A DNA stretch of 32,892 nucleotides from Parachlorella kessleri (Eukaryota > Chlorophyta > Trebouxiophyceae > Chlorellales > Chlorellaceae), in assembly GCA_001598975.1 (NCBI GenBank), contig BBXU01002761.1, positions 1 through 32,892 of the forward strand, written 5' to 3'. Below, piece after piece: positions 1-13,400 of this stretch. The position numbers and the translations under genes were made by a program. Position 1 is the first letter of the stretch. Each line of letters starts with the position of its first letter. The notes beneath the pieces were generated by a model. That model was not told the origin of the DNA. It ran no database searches and was given only the letters and a program-made list of their open reading frames with translations.

Positions 1-1651
<1,651 letters not shown>

Positions 1652-3225
1652 CGCAAGGCAGCAAATGACATGCACGGGGCAGCAGCGGCGGCAGTCACGT
1701 GTGGTCTTCAATCAATGAATGTACAAAGCCGGCAAGGATGGTGCCACCTTGGCTTCCTTGGGTGCCCAGCAGAAGGTGAACCGCGGGAACCAAGGCGCTT
1801 GCACGGTCTGATCACGGGCCTGGGGGTAGCCTGCTTCCCCTTTCTCCACAAGTTGTATTTGGCGTGCATGACAACGGTAAGGATGTACCGTCTGGCGTCA
1901 CGGATACCAATGCTGTCGTCCCTTGTTCTATCAGCATAACTCTATCGGAAACAGTTGTTAGGTGATTCAGCACTTGGCGCTTGTCTGAGTACTAGGAGAG
2001 TGGAGTATTGCCGAACACTGGTGGAGGGCTGGCTGCAGCCTGGTCCAGGTTGCTGAAGAAAGTTGAGTTCCTAGTGGTGTTCCCAAGGTGCTTGCACAAA
2101 CTTGCACCGTGCACGCTGGCGTTCGGGTCAGTTGCCAGGTGCAGTTGCAGAACATATTCCAGGTGCGTGATGCCATGCCTACAGTTGTGGGAGGCTTGTG
2201 TTCGACCTGGCTTCGTGACCGACAGAGCTGAGGGATAGCCCGTGGGCGCAACTGTCTAGGTTATGTTGTTAAGCAGTTATAGCCTGCCAACCTATCCACT
2301 GCCACACAGATGATATACAGCTCGCCTGTGGTACCCTGTTTGGCGTTAAAGTCCCTCCTCTGACGCAGTTGACCATTTCTGGTGTTGCAAAGTTTGCTCG
2401 GGAGAGTAAAGGGATTGCAGTGGATATCAATTGACGTGGGCGCAGCCTGTGTCTTCTATGATCGCACCTGGGCCACGTCCACATGCCCACCAACCCAAGT
2501 TTGTGTTGCAGCATTTGCTGTCCCTCCTCCTGTCCGTGTACAGCTATGCCCGCCCCACCTTGCGGGTAGAAACGCAGAAGTTTACTTACAATCAAGATGG
2601 TCCCTGCCGGAGGGGAGGGGGGAGGGGGCACCGAATGAAGAGCTGGTTTGGACCTGGTGTGCCTCAGGGCTTACGCTTTCATAGTGACCTTCCCAAGCTT
2701 GCCAACAACCACACACTGCAGCTAAAACATGAGCCAAGTTTCCTGAGGAAACTGGCTTCCTAGCTTTCCAACTGTAAGGGTGATCTGCGAGGGTGATGGT
2801 AGGCTTCCCAAATTGTGCCTATCTGCGCATCCACTGTTGCCCACAGCCTTGGCTTGTTTCCCTACCCTTCACACTTGTCTCCCTACCCTCTGCTGTTGTA
2901 TACGACGCAGCTGGGATACGCCATATTGATGTCTGGCCCCCCTTTATTGTGCCCAGTCCCTGTGCATTCCATCTTAGTGGTGCCTGCGCCCTGGTCACAC
3001 AGCAGGCACGCCTTGCCAGGATGAGCGGTACTATTTCTGGCTTGTTTGCCATGTGTGCGATAGTGATGGTGTGCTAGAAGTTAATGCATACAACTCTTGC
3101 CTCTTCATGTAGAGCGCGGTAACAATTGCAAACTGTCTTGCGCCTCGTGTCGGACTTGACGAGTGCAAGTTAGCTGCGGATGCCGTCCTTTGTACTAAGA
3201 CACTGATCAGTAGCCAACAGTTGCC
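1652..3225. other. Unassigned stretch between divergent threonine synthase and lipoyl synthase
   Basis: These 1.57 kb should hold the promoters and 5' UTRs of the two divergent genes. I found no gene I can name. One plus-strand stretch, 2273-2434, is open and looks coding in composition (it includes DDIQLACGTLFGVKVPPL) with possible splice sites nearby (CACACAG at 2303-2309, AGTAAAG at 2405-2411), and another short open piece ends at a possible donor near 2162. These pieces could not be joined in phase into a protein and match no family I recognise, so I do not call a CDS. No TATA box or repeat is evident. Confidence 0.5.
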
Positions 3226-6198
3226 ATGGGGCACTCTGGCGCTTGGCAAGTGAGCCAGCGCACTGCTAGGGGCGCTGCGTCAGCAGCCATCCGCCCCAAG
3301 GAGCGTAGTGCAGTGGCCAACTTGCAGCCTAGCAGAGCAGCAAGGCCGCCGACGCTTGAAAAGCAGCGGAGGGACCTTGCCTGCCAGGCAGCCAGCACAG
3401 AAACCAGCACGGATGCCGAGTTTGAGCAGCTCATGCAGCGCGACGCCTTTGCGGAGCTGGTCAAGATGGCTGTGGAGAAGGACCCATCGTTATCGGCTGG
3501 CCACGCTGCACGGTCGGTTGCAGGCCAGCCGCCTTCGCTCCAGCAGCTGCCTAACCAGTCAAAGCCAGGCTGGCTCCGTCAGCGTGCTCCCCAGGGGGAG
3601 CGGTTTGACTATTTGAACGGTCAGATGAAGAGCCTTAAGCTGGCAACAGTCTGCCAGGAGGCACAGTGCCCCAACGTGGGGGAGTGCTGGAACGGCGGCA
3701 GCCATGGCATCGGCACCGCCACCATCATGCTTATGGGGGACACCTGCACGCGCGGCTGCCGCTTCTGTGCGGTGAGCGGGGCCAGCAATGGAGTGCAGAG
3801 TCTCCGTGCGTAGTGGAGGGCTGGACAAGCTCCCATTGAAGGGTTGGCAAGAGCAGCAAGTCTGCGTGACTGTGGTGCAGCCGTAGTGGCACGTCTCTAT
3901 TTCATTCACGGCACGGCAGGGCTGGTGACCGAGCTGTACCATTAACCAAGTCACTGACGCACCACTGCAGGTCAACACTGCAAAGACACCGCCACCTCTG
4001 GATCCGGAGGAGCCCGAGAACACTGCCAGGGCTGTAGCAGGTGAGGAGCAGGAGGGTATCTGCTGTTGCCGGTTCTCGACGGGCGGCTCGTTGGGTGGCC
4101 AAACACATTGTGCTCTTCCTGCTGATGAAGGGCTGGGGCGGCTGCCAGCCGCCATGGGTACCCTCATGTCCCGCGGAGTGTGCATCCGCAAGCAGCCTGC
4201 CTAGCTCCACTGTACCAGCGGGTTTCTGTCCATGCCGGGCGCCACGAGCACTGTTCATTCACCACCATATGCGCAGACTGGGGTGTGGGGTATGTGGTGC
4301 TGACGTCAGTCGACCGAGACGACTTGCCAGACGGGGGTGCCAGCCACTTTGCGGCCACTGTGGGGCGGCTCAAAGAGCTGAGGCCGGACTTGCTGGTGGA
4401 GTGCCTCACACCAGACTTCAGGCAAGTCCTGAGGGGAAAACATAGGATGCTGTTGGAGCAGGCTTATAGGTTGCTTGGGTATGAACTTAGTGACCGAGGT
4501 GTGTGGGACGGATGTGGTGAGCAAGGCCTGAGCATGGTTGGCCTGATGGGTGCTCTTGATACAGGGCGGTGCTTGACTCTCGACTGCTCTGCTACGAGAC
4601 GTTTGCGGTGCCCAAATGCAAGTGCCCATGGCCTCGGCTGTCTGGTCCATCTTATTTGCTGTCTTGCAGCTCAGAGGAAGTGTTGGGATATTGCTGCCGC
4701 AGGGGCAACCTGGATGCTGTGCAGCTGCTGGCTCGGAGCGGGCTAGACGTGTTTGCCCACAATGTCGAAACAGTGGACCGGCTGCAGCGAAGAGTACGAG
4801 ACCCTCGTGCAGGGTATCTACAGGTGGGTGGAGGGGCCATGTGGGTGTAGGGGTCATGTGCACCAGGTGGGTGCAGGATTACGTGGACTGCTGGTGCGGA
4901 GAGAGGGGACTGAAAATGTTGCAGACTGCCCGTCCATGTTGGCCTTTCCTACTTCATAGAATAGGTCGTGGCACCGTCCATGTGGGGTGTGATGCTCCTT
5001 AGTCGGCAAGGTTTGGTAGGAGAATAGCCTTGTCGTCCAAGCGCGGCACCCGCCTGCCATGCTGTGCAGCGGGTTGAAGAGTGTGGAGGCAAATGACTAG
5101 TTGCCCTTGGTGCACATCCTGCTTGATGCAAGATTCACCAGGATTTGGTGTTTACTGTGGTCTCCGCTTCCCTTGCGCAGTCCCTGGAGGTGCTCAAAGC
5201 AGCCAAGGAGTGCGGGGTTTACACCAAAACCTCCATCATGCTGGGCCTAGGTAAGCTGGTCTTTCAATTCTGCAATATGTGCTTGCGAACCAGTCATTAA
5301 GTCCACGGCATATGCCCGCACAGCTGTACATCAGAATGTTGCTTCTATTTGTCATGAGGATTGCGCGGCTGGCGTTCTCCTGACGCAGTGGAGGCGTCAG
5401 TCTGACTCTCTCCTTTTCGGAACGCAGGCGAGACTGACGATGAGATAGTGGACACGCTGTACGACCTTCGGGACGTGGGTGTTGACATTGTCACCTTTGG
5501 CCAGTATCTGCAGCCCACACCGCACCACCTGGAGGTGCACGAGTTTGTCACGCCTGAGAAGTTCGAGCACTGGTAAGGGACAGCCAGCTGCCATGGGCTT
5601 TCGTTGCGTGGAAGCAGATTTCAAAATGCGTGTGTGGTGCGGGGCCTCGGAAGGTGTTGGTTAATCACAGGCTGGGCAGCGTGAGCATGGCTGGCACTGG
5701 GGTGTCTGAAGGGACCCTCCTTGTGACGGCTATGTGGGGGCAGGTGGTGCGCAGGCTCTCATTAATTTCTTGAACTTCTGCACCCCGGCTGATCTGCTCA
5801 TGCTCAGCGCTCTTGTAGAAGCCTTGGACCGTTTACCATCATGCCTGGCTTAAGACCACACACAGAGCCCACTCACCCCCAGAAGCGTTGGCTCCCAACC
5901 CTCCAACCTCTGCAGGCGGCGATTCGGCGAAGAGGAGGTTGGCTTCCGCTATGTGGCGTCAGGGCCCCTGGTGCGCTCCTCCTACCGCGCTGGGGAGTTC
6001 TTTGTGGAAGCCATGGTCAAGCAGGACAGGCAGCGCGGCGCAGCACTGGCAGCAGCGCTGGGGGCACTGGGGAAGGAGGACGGGCGTAGCCATGTGCCAA
6101 GCACCAGCGGCGGCGGCGCCGGCAGTGGTGAGAGCTCAAGGCAGCAGCCTGGGCTGGAGGTGGGTGGAGTGATGGTGGCGGTGCCAGAGGTGGACTAA
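3226..6198 (+). CDS. Lipoyl synthase, plastid type (LIP1p), radical SAM
   Basis: Inserts two sulfurs into octanoyl groups to make lipoyl cofactor, here probably for plastid pyruvate dehydrogenase. Exons 3226-3771, 3971-4040, 4277-4421, 4703-4823, 5181-5250, 5428-5572, 5916-6198 give 459 residues. The auxiliary-cluster cysteines are C143, C148 and C154 ([12 protein letters not shown]); the radical SAM cluster is C174, C178, C181 (CTRGCRFC); the C-terminal RSSY ligand motif is at 386-389. Plastid assignment rests on [23 protein letters not shown] and RDPRAGY, which follow the plastid rather than the mitochondrial form, and on an Arg/Ser/Ala-rich N terminus. The start ATG sits in a strong context (ttgccATGG). 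Intron 3 uses a GC donor. The final 60 residues are Gly/Ser-rich and probably disordered. Confidence 0.97.
4422..4702 (+). other. GC-AG intron (lipoyl synthase intron 3)
   Basis: Donor TTCAG|GCAAGT, acceptor CCGCAG. Phase 2 is forced: it makes the family sequence PDFRGNLDAV. A GT donor two bases on would change phase. Confidence 0.9.
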
Positions 6199-6698
6199 GG
6201 TGGAGCAGCGGAACAGGAACTGTCCAAGGAATCATGACAGAGCTTTTGCACGGTTTGTAGGCTGACAGCGGTGGTAAGCTGTGCTTTACCTGGTCTGGAC
6301 GGCGGGCTATGTGTGCTTCGTTGTCTGTTGTGCACAGCTTATCAGCACTCGTGTTCGCTTACACAATGCTTGGCATGCAGAGTGCGACTCCAAGCAATGT
6401 TGCTAGTGTTGGGTGGGGCTCATAAGGCGGTATGCTTTCAGTGCTTGGCATCCCGCCGTGACAGTACTTTGTATCTTAAGGTTCTGCCCAGCAATAGTCT
6501 GCATTTCGTTGTTCAGTCGTGTTGTTCATCCGCATGTGCGGGGTGGACAACGTTCCAGGGACCTGTGTTGGTTGCCCTTTACTGTATTGCTTAGGCATCT
6601 TGGTGCCTCACCTGTGTGGATGTCTGGGGCGATGCAATCTCAAATGACGCGAGAGATTGTGGCTGTAGTTGTGCTTCCCATCTCCGCTGGAAGGACGG

Positions 6699-6703
6699 TG
6701 TAA
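6699..6703 (+). terminator. Poly(A) signal TGTAA for lipoyl synthase
   Basis: First TGTAA after the stop codon, about 500 bases downstream; TGTAA is the usual chlorophyte polyadenylation signal. The cleavage site is not visible. Confidence 0.6.
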
Positions 6704-7266
6704 GGCTACGGCTGCTGTTACCATGACCACAAAACTTGACGCATTAGCAAGCGGCAGCCTAATTGTGAAGGTGGTCAGATCTCTGCAAAAGTTGGCCCTG
6801 CGGAAAGTGCGCTGCCTTGCCCGAAGAATGTTGGGTCAATGTCTTGACCAGGTGAGTTTCTCAAAAACCCACACTGTATGATCACATTGCGTCTCACTGC
6901 TTCAACGGTACCATCCCCACAGACCACAGGCCTGCTGAACTCACTGAAATGATACTAACATCACCTACTGCATAATCCAAGGGGGTTACCTTTTTGGGCC
7001 GCAATTGCAAGGGTAGAATGCCAGGTTGTCCAGACGCAGCAATACAAGCAAGACAGCGAACCTGATTCCAACAAGGATCATTCCTTCGCCTTCTTGGCAA
7101 CGATGGCGGCGCTAACAACCCCGAGGTTAGGAGTTGCTACAAAGCGGGGCGCACTACTCTCATAGCTCCTCGTGACGCCACCTTGGTGCCCCCCACCTCT
7201 GGCTCTTGACCTTCAGGTCTCCTTGCCTCCTGAAGGCAGCCACGCCCCCATGGACTCCCTGCCCTC
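6704..7266. other. Convergent intergenic region, lipoyl synthase / homoserine kinase
   Basis: No gene seen. It should hold the 3' UTR of homoserine kinase on the minus strand, but no sense TGTAA for that gene occurs here; the first is at 6363-6359, inside the lipoyl synthase 3' UTR, so the transcripts may overlap or a variant signal is used. A short plus-strand ORF starting at 6722 is basic and unsupported. Confidence 0.5.
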
Positions 7267-10067
7267 CTATGATACCAATTTAGCGCCCTCATTGTCCAGC
7301 CGCGTGACCTTGGCTGAGTTGACCTCCAGATCCCCGTGCCGCTTGAAGGCAGCCACCATGGCTTCCTTCACCAGCTCTCCATGGTCCCGGTCCCGCACGA
7401 TGGCAACGGCTGTGGGCCCCGCACCACTGATGGTGCAGCCAAAGGCGCCTGCGCTTGGCGGCAAGGTAGGTGTGGATGAGAGGGTTCTGCCGTCGTACCG
7501 GAGAACACCCGGGGAAGCTCATTGCTCGGCGGCTTGCCTCCTGCGGCTGTTCCCAACCCAATCCCCAATACTTCTCTTGGTCCATGGCCCCACCCCCCTC
7601 AACCCCCCACCACATCGTCGCCCGCCAGCCCATGCTGTCGCATGCACCCTTCTCTGCCCACTGCACCGCCAGCCAGACACAGCCGAGCCACCGCAAGCCA
7701 ACAACAGCCCCGACACCGCCAGCCAGGCAGTGTAGCCGAGCCGCAATCTCCCAGCAGCCCACCTGCTTCCCTTGCCGCCTCCTTCACCGCCATGAACCCG
7801 GGTATGAGCGGCCCCCGGACCGGCTCCACAATCGCGTCCGAGTCCAGCGCCTTGCCTATGAGCTGCGCATCGCCTGTGAGGATCCCCGCCACCAGGGAGC
7901 CGCCCATGCTGCAGTTGTTGATCACCTGCGGGCAGCGTAGCCGGCGGGGCGGATGGCAGCAGAAGCGGGCCTTGGGCTGGGCAGAGCTTGCTGGCATCTC
8001 ATGGCGACATGCGGAGGAGGAGCCGGCCAGACTCAGAACACCCAGAAAAGAAGGCATGACAGACTGACTCTGTCCCAAGGCCACCCCAGATGTCGCTCAA
8101 TCAATCCAGGTGTCCCTCCCAACATCACCCAGTCCGCCACCCACAAAAGCACATGGGCGTACGGGGGGCGGTGGCACCTGCTTCATGGGGATCTCCTTGG
8201 GCAGCACAGCGCGCATCTCGGCAGTGGGCGCCTCAAAGCATGGGTTGACCAGGACAAACCACAGGTCGCCATCAAAGGCTAGCCGCTGCAGGTCCAATGG
8301 GTCGCAGCTCCTGCAACGATACCCAAGATACCCACACGCTGTAAGAGGCGTGTGGTGAGAGCTACGATGACGTGGCCGGATAAGGCAAGCTGCTTTGGGT
8401 CGCCGCTACCGCAATACCACACATGCTGCAACTCATACGCTGGCACTCTCCCTTGCAGGGCTCACTCCAGGAGGGCAACGTGATGGAAAGGAAAGTGAGT
8501 AAGCGGAGGTCAACAACCACCCAAGCCCAAGGCGCTGCAAGGCTTGGAGGATCCACAACTCATGCCAGATTTGCAAGGAAGGAGGGCGCAGTTCTGTCGA
8601 CCAGAGGCAGCATCGCGCTGCTCTCAGGCTGCCTTCTCAGCGTCTCTCACCATGCTACTGCTCCTTTCCGAGTTGTCAGTGCATGAAACAGCAGGTACTG
8701 CATCGCGTTGGGTAGCAAAGAGTTTTAGACAGCAGCCGGTGGCCCCTGCTGCCCATCCCTCCCACCAGATAGGCTACGCCTCAAGCGCATCGACAACAGC
8801 ACACCTGATGAGGATGAAGCCGCCCATGAGCGCCGGGGCGATGTTGTCAGCATGGTACCCGCTGACAGCCGCCTCGGAGACCAGACCCGCATACACCAGC
8901 TTGTCCTTGCTGAGAGGGCTGCCAAAGAGGGCGTTGACTGCCCAGGCGCCGGCTGCTGCTGATGCTGCGCTGCTGCCCATGCCGCTGCCGAGTGGGAGGC
9001 CCTGCGGGAGGCAGGGTGCACACCCAGCATAGAGTCAGGGCCTAGCATATTACACCTGGGCAATCAATGCCATGGGTAAGATGGTAACGCCCATCTGTTA
9101 TTGCAGGTGCCTGATAGGTCGGCTACTGCTTGTGGGAGTAGCAGTAAGCGGTGGGGCTGCAGGCTCCTATACTAGAAGACCTACTGTGCGGCCCCCCTGC
9201 ACCGCCGCACACGAGCGATGCCTGCCTAAGTCAGCACAGCTTTGCCCCCTTGGGGTAAAGTGCAAGCCACATCAACCGCATCAGTAGCCCACCTCACCCC
9301 ACCACACTGTTGGCACTTCCCAAGGCACACGTTCAGCCATCACTGGCACGCGGACTTGCCTTCCGCAGCTTGAGCCCCACGCCAAAGCTGGGCTGCCCTA
9401 GCATCTTCAGTGTCTCTATGGCCGCTATGCCTACGCAATTGCTGGCTGCATTGAGTGGCAGCCGGCCGCCATCGCCCTCGATGGATTCTATAACAACCTG
9501 CCCTGGAAGGTCCGGCAGTACTCGGGCAGTCACAATGTCGCCATCGCCCTGCAGCCAGTTAGCGGGGCAGTCTGCATGATAGAGCAGTGGCCGAGGGTCC
9601 AACCGGCAGCAGCACAGCAAAGCACTCAAGGGGCCTGCGGAATGAGGGTTTGTTTGCCTTGCACGTTTACTGAATTGACAGCCCAAGGCTGATGCTATAG
9701 AGTTTGCCCGTGGGCTGGGTATAAGACATAGTCCCTTGCTTCCTGCCTTACTGGCAGTAACAACTGCTGCACTGCTGACCAGCAGAAGTCAACTGACCTC
9801 CACGGCACAGCCCATCCAGTCAAAGCCGGGGCCGAGGTTGGCGACGGTGGCTGGGGCAAAGGCGGACACCTCTTGCTCTACTGGTTCTAGGTAGGTCTTG
9901 CCTCCCACCAGTGCAGGAGCAGCGTTGCAGACTACGTCCCTGCTGCATCTGAGCCGCCTTGGTGCTGCCAGTGCTGCTGGGCAGGCTTGCTGGGTGCAAG
10001 GGCGCGTGGACGGCTGGAACCGTGCATGCACCGATGGTGGGTGCAGCAGCACCTGAGCCCCGGCCAT
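7267..10067 (-). CDS. Homoserine kinase, plastid (GHMP kinase)
   Basis: Phosphorylates homoserine with ATP to O-phosphohomoserine, the substrate of threonine synthase. Exons on the minus strand: 10067-9798, 9548-9360, 9001-8805, 8310-8178, 7925-7763, 7448-7267; 377 residues. A transit peptide covers about residues 1-48. Then come the N-terminal GHMP motif (SAFAPATVANLGPGFDWMG, 68-86), the phosphate-binding loop PLGSGMGSSAAS (156-167), the middle block SCDPLDLQRL, and the C-terminal motif GCTISGAGPT (321-330). All match plant homoserine kinase in order and length. The start ATG has no upstream in-frame ATG. Intron 2 has a GC donor. The gene is divergent from the TMEM45-like gene (408 bases apart) and convergent with lipoyl synthase. 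Confidence 0.97.
9002..9359 (-). other. GC-AG intron (homoserine kinase intron 2)
   Basis: Donor GGAAG|GCAAGT on the minus strand, acceptor CCCGCAG. Phase 0 joins KLRK to GLPLGSG, as in plant relatives; no GT donor in phase is available. Confidence 0.9.
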
Positions 10068-10475
10068 TGCGTATGGTATCGTAAGCAACACAGCAGAAGC
10101 CTCTTGTGCTCTTGATCGAATGTGCAGTGCAGCAAATGTTTAGAGATTTGGCACCAACTGATACTCCTAAAGCATGAGCACCACCCTGGGATATGGCAGT
10201 TTCTATAGCATTGGCTCCAGCAAGCTAGGCCACCTCGTGCCGGTGTTGATCAATTTTAGGACCCCCAAAAATACGCGGCAGGGGTTCCCCGCGATCAAGA
10301 TGGGCTTATGTCAGCGTTGGGTGGTGGCCGCGACGTCCGTCTACTTGATCTCTGCATCTCGTATAGTGTACGCAGCACGCTTCAAACTTGGTTCCAAATC
10401 TGAAACCAGCAAACAAGGTCCTCCGGAGCTGCTGCAATATTGTCAGGACAGCCTGCCACCGCTGCACCGTGCACC
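10068..10475. promoter_or_regulatory. Shared upstream region of homoserine kinase and TMEM45-like gene
   Basis: These 408 bases separate two divergent start codons and so must carry both 5' UTRs and probably a shared or back-to-back promoter. No TATA box or known operator was recognised. Confidence 0.55.
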
Positions 10476-13400
10476 ATGGACATGACTGCCCACGACCATA
10501 CGGGGCACAGCGGTGCTTTTCTACAGCAGGAGCCTGAGGACATGCGCCTGGAGTGCGATGGGACGATAGGTACGGGCTGCCAGCTTTCCGTGTTATTATT
10601 TATATCGCCCAGGAGCGTTTTTCCCCGGGTGCACTGACCCGAGTGTTTCGTTCTCTGCAGTAAACCGGAGCTTCGGAACCTGGAAAGGTGCGTGCATACA
10701 CCGGCACCAGCTCACCTGGTCCAGTCAGGGGGGCAGGTTCAGCCAGTAAGCCAGCCCAGCTTTGGACAGCTCTGGGAGCTATAGCAGCACTTTATCAACA
10801 GCAGCATGTCTGTCAATTGGCAGTGCTGGCGCGTTTTTCGTAGCTCACGGCATCCCTTGCTTCATGCCCAGCACCAGCAACTGCTGGGAGCTGGGACCTG
10901 CGCGCCTCGATATTAGAGGGGTTTGTGGTCTTCTGTCGTTTTGTTGGGACTTTTGGCAGTCTTGGGAGCGACGCGCCGACGTTTGAAAGAACGAAGGCGC
11001 CAGAAGCTCGTCAATGATCGGCGGCGCTTGCCAGGCAGCTGTCAATTGTTGCACGGTGTTTGTTGTCTGCGAACGTATATCCGAGCGTTGCTCTGTCTTG
11101 GCCATCACGAGCTCTTCACACTTTAGCTAGCACCCTGCCTATGGGGCAGTCTGGGCGTATGACCAGCTCTCCAAGCGGCTATCCAACCTGGGCCTTGTCT
11201 CGTCCGTAAAGCCATTTTCCTCCTTGCGTGCAGGCCATGTGCTGCCAGGCGCCGTTCTCATCATGTGGGGCTCCTGGTGGGCCTACAACATCTGCCTGCG
11301 CTACCTAGCCAGCAGGCACGTTATTGCCACTGCCACCTCGCATAGGCCGACTTGCTTCCAAGCCTTGGAAAGCCTTTGCAGGATAAGGAGACACTCTCGG
11401 CATGCTGCACCAACTCTGAGCACAAGTTTAGTCCTGGCAGTCACTCCATGCTGCTGCGTAGCTGTACCTGCCCTGGCTGGGCCCGCTGGTGAGCCCTTGC
11501 TGGCGAGCCTCATTCATATGCCTCACAAGCTTGTGCTGCTGCAGGCGGGGAGCGCCTTACAGGGCATCGTCCTGGTTCCCAATGGCTCAGCGCTGGCTGC
11601 GGTACCTAGAGCCTGCAATGAAGGTCATCTTGCCACCCATGGCGGTTTCTATTGAGCTCTACTTTGACCACCCCGACGGCTTCAGGTGTGGTGTCCCTTA
11701 CGACAGCAGTCCAAAGGCCTCGTCCAAACAAGGTTGGCTCCTGCTTCCTTGAGCAAAGTTGCGCATGGAGGTGAATAGCGGAGGGGTGCCCCGCGTCCCT
11801 CCATTGTCTGCACCGATGCTGACCTGCAGTATTGTGTCCTTGAAGGCGTCCAAGAGATCCGGCCAGATCGTGTGTTTCCCGACATTGGTGGGTGTGTCTT
11901 GAGCTGCAGGTACCTCTACTGCCCCGAGGGCACTAAGCTGGCTGGCCGGTTTGCAGTGACTCACATGAATAACTGGCAGCACACGTCCTCCTACCCGGCA
12001 TTCTTCCTCTCAGGTGTGGTAACGTCCCGTGCAGTCTCTGGCGCCGAGTACACAAGTCTGACCCTCGAGCTGAGTGGCATGGTGTAGTTGTAAGTGCCAT
12101 GCTTGCACCTCCTCTCGCAAGCTGACAGGGCAAGCTTCCCAGCCTTGCAACGAGCAAGCCTTATTATGATCAATACTGGTCAATCAGGAGTGGTGTCCTT
12201 ATTTTGCAAACTTGCCATCATTATCAAATAGTAGTATCTTAACTCATTAAGTGATATCTTACCTCGTTTGACCTTACAGGCGTGGTGGACTTTCTGGGCA
12301 TGTTCATCCATGTGCCTCAAGGCCTGAGCCAGGTGGGGGCAGGAAGCATGCAGTGGGCCCCTCCCCTGCCTTAAGAGCACGCAATAGATTGCAGTGTGAC
12401 TTTTCAACCTGCTGTTAGTGTACTGTGATTGGGATCGGGATGGATGACACGCCCTGGCTTGGGAGCTGGGCACCTCAACACCTCCACCGCTTGCGTTGCC
12501 CATCACCCGGAGGCCGGCCCTTGCGCCGTCCCCTTTTTAATGTGGATGCATGGGTTGTCTGCTGAATGGTCAAGCACTTGCCACGGGCCAGGGAAGCCAC
12601 CCTCACTCCTGCTGGCGACCCTGCAGGCCTTCCTGGCTGTGGCATTCAGCGCTGAGGCGTTCCTCATGGCCCTGCACAAGAAGCACCTGCCCCTGGACGA
12701 GATGGTGCACTGGCTGCTGTATGTCACCATGGTGCTGTGTGTCGCATTCATCCTCCTGGAGATGCGGTACTCTCGCAGCGTGCTCATCGGGTGAGTGGTG
12801 AGGTCCGCTGTGGCGCCCCTGGCTCTGATCACTCAGCCCCTGCTCCTCTATCAGATTGGGCTTTCCTTTTGCGAGCTATGGCCTGGTTGCCGTATCGCCT
12901 GCCCCCACAGCTGTGTGCCAGCTTCCTCCTATGGTGGGGCTGCTTGTGGGGGGTTACGGCGGGCCAGGAATACTCGTGGCCACGCGTATGCAGTGCTAGT
13001 TGCGGCCATTTGGTAGAATATGCGCCATCGGCAGGTGCGCAGGTTTGACTTGCCCAGGCGCTGGTGTGCATCTTTCCGCTGAAGCGGCTGGGCTGCTTGC
13101 CAGCCTTATGGCTGGCTGGCTGGCTGACCGCTCTGCTGCGCTGCTGCGCTGTGTGCTGCAGGGCTGGCAAGGCCGCCTCCCTGGTCTTCCAGGGGGCCTG
13201 GCTCGTGGAGACAGCGAAGATCATGATGGAGGGTAAGTCAGTGGCAACGGGCATGTCCGGGCTGTCCCGTCAGTGCATGCCTGGTACTCCCAAGGGTGTT
13301 TGAGGCACAGCTGTAGCGCCTGTAAGGCTGTTAGAAAGTGGGGTTGCAGAGCTGATGAGTGCTCAACAGCACCCTAGCAGCATTGCGCAGCCCTTGGTGC

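Noticed and set aside
3559..4191. 210-codon minus-strand ORF
   Set aside because: Antisense to lipoyl synthase exons 1 and 2 and introns; the plus strand holds both Fe-S motifs.
7172..8067. Overlapping plus-strand ORFs of 156-187 codons
   Set aside because: They are antisense shadows of homoserine kinase exons 5 and 6; translations are Pro/Ser/Ala/Arg-rich and unlike any family.
9002..9359. Frameshift at the end of homoserine kinase exon 2
   Set aside because: A GT-only reading would need a frameshift, but a GC donor restores the family sequence exactly, as at six other introns here.
13101..13161. TGGC and CTGCG short repeats as a possible microsatellite gene feature
   Set aside because: Only a few imperfect units inside an intron of the TMEM45-like gene, just before its acceptor; no sign of function.
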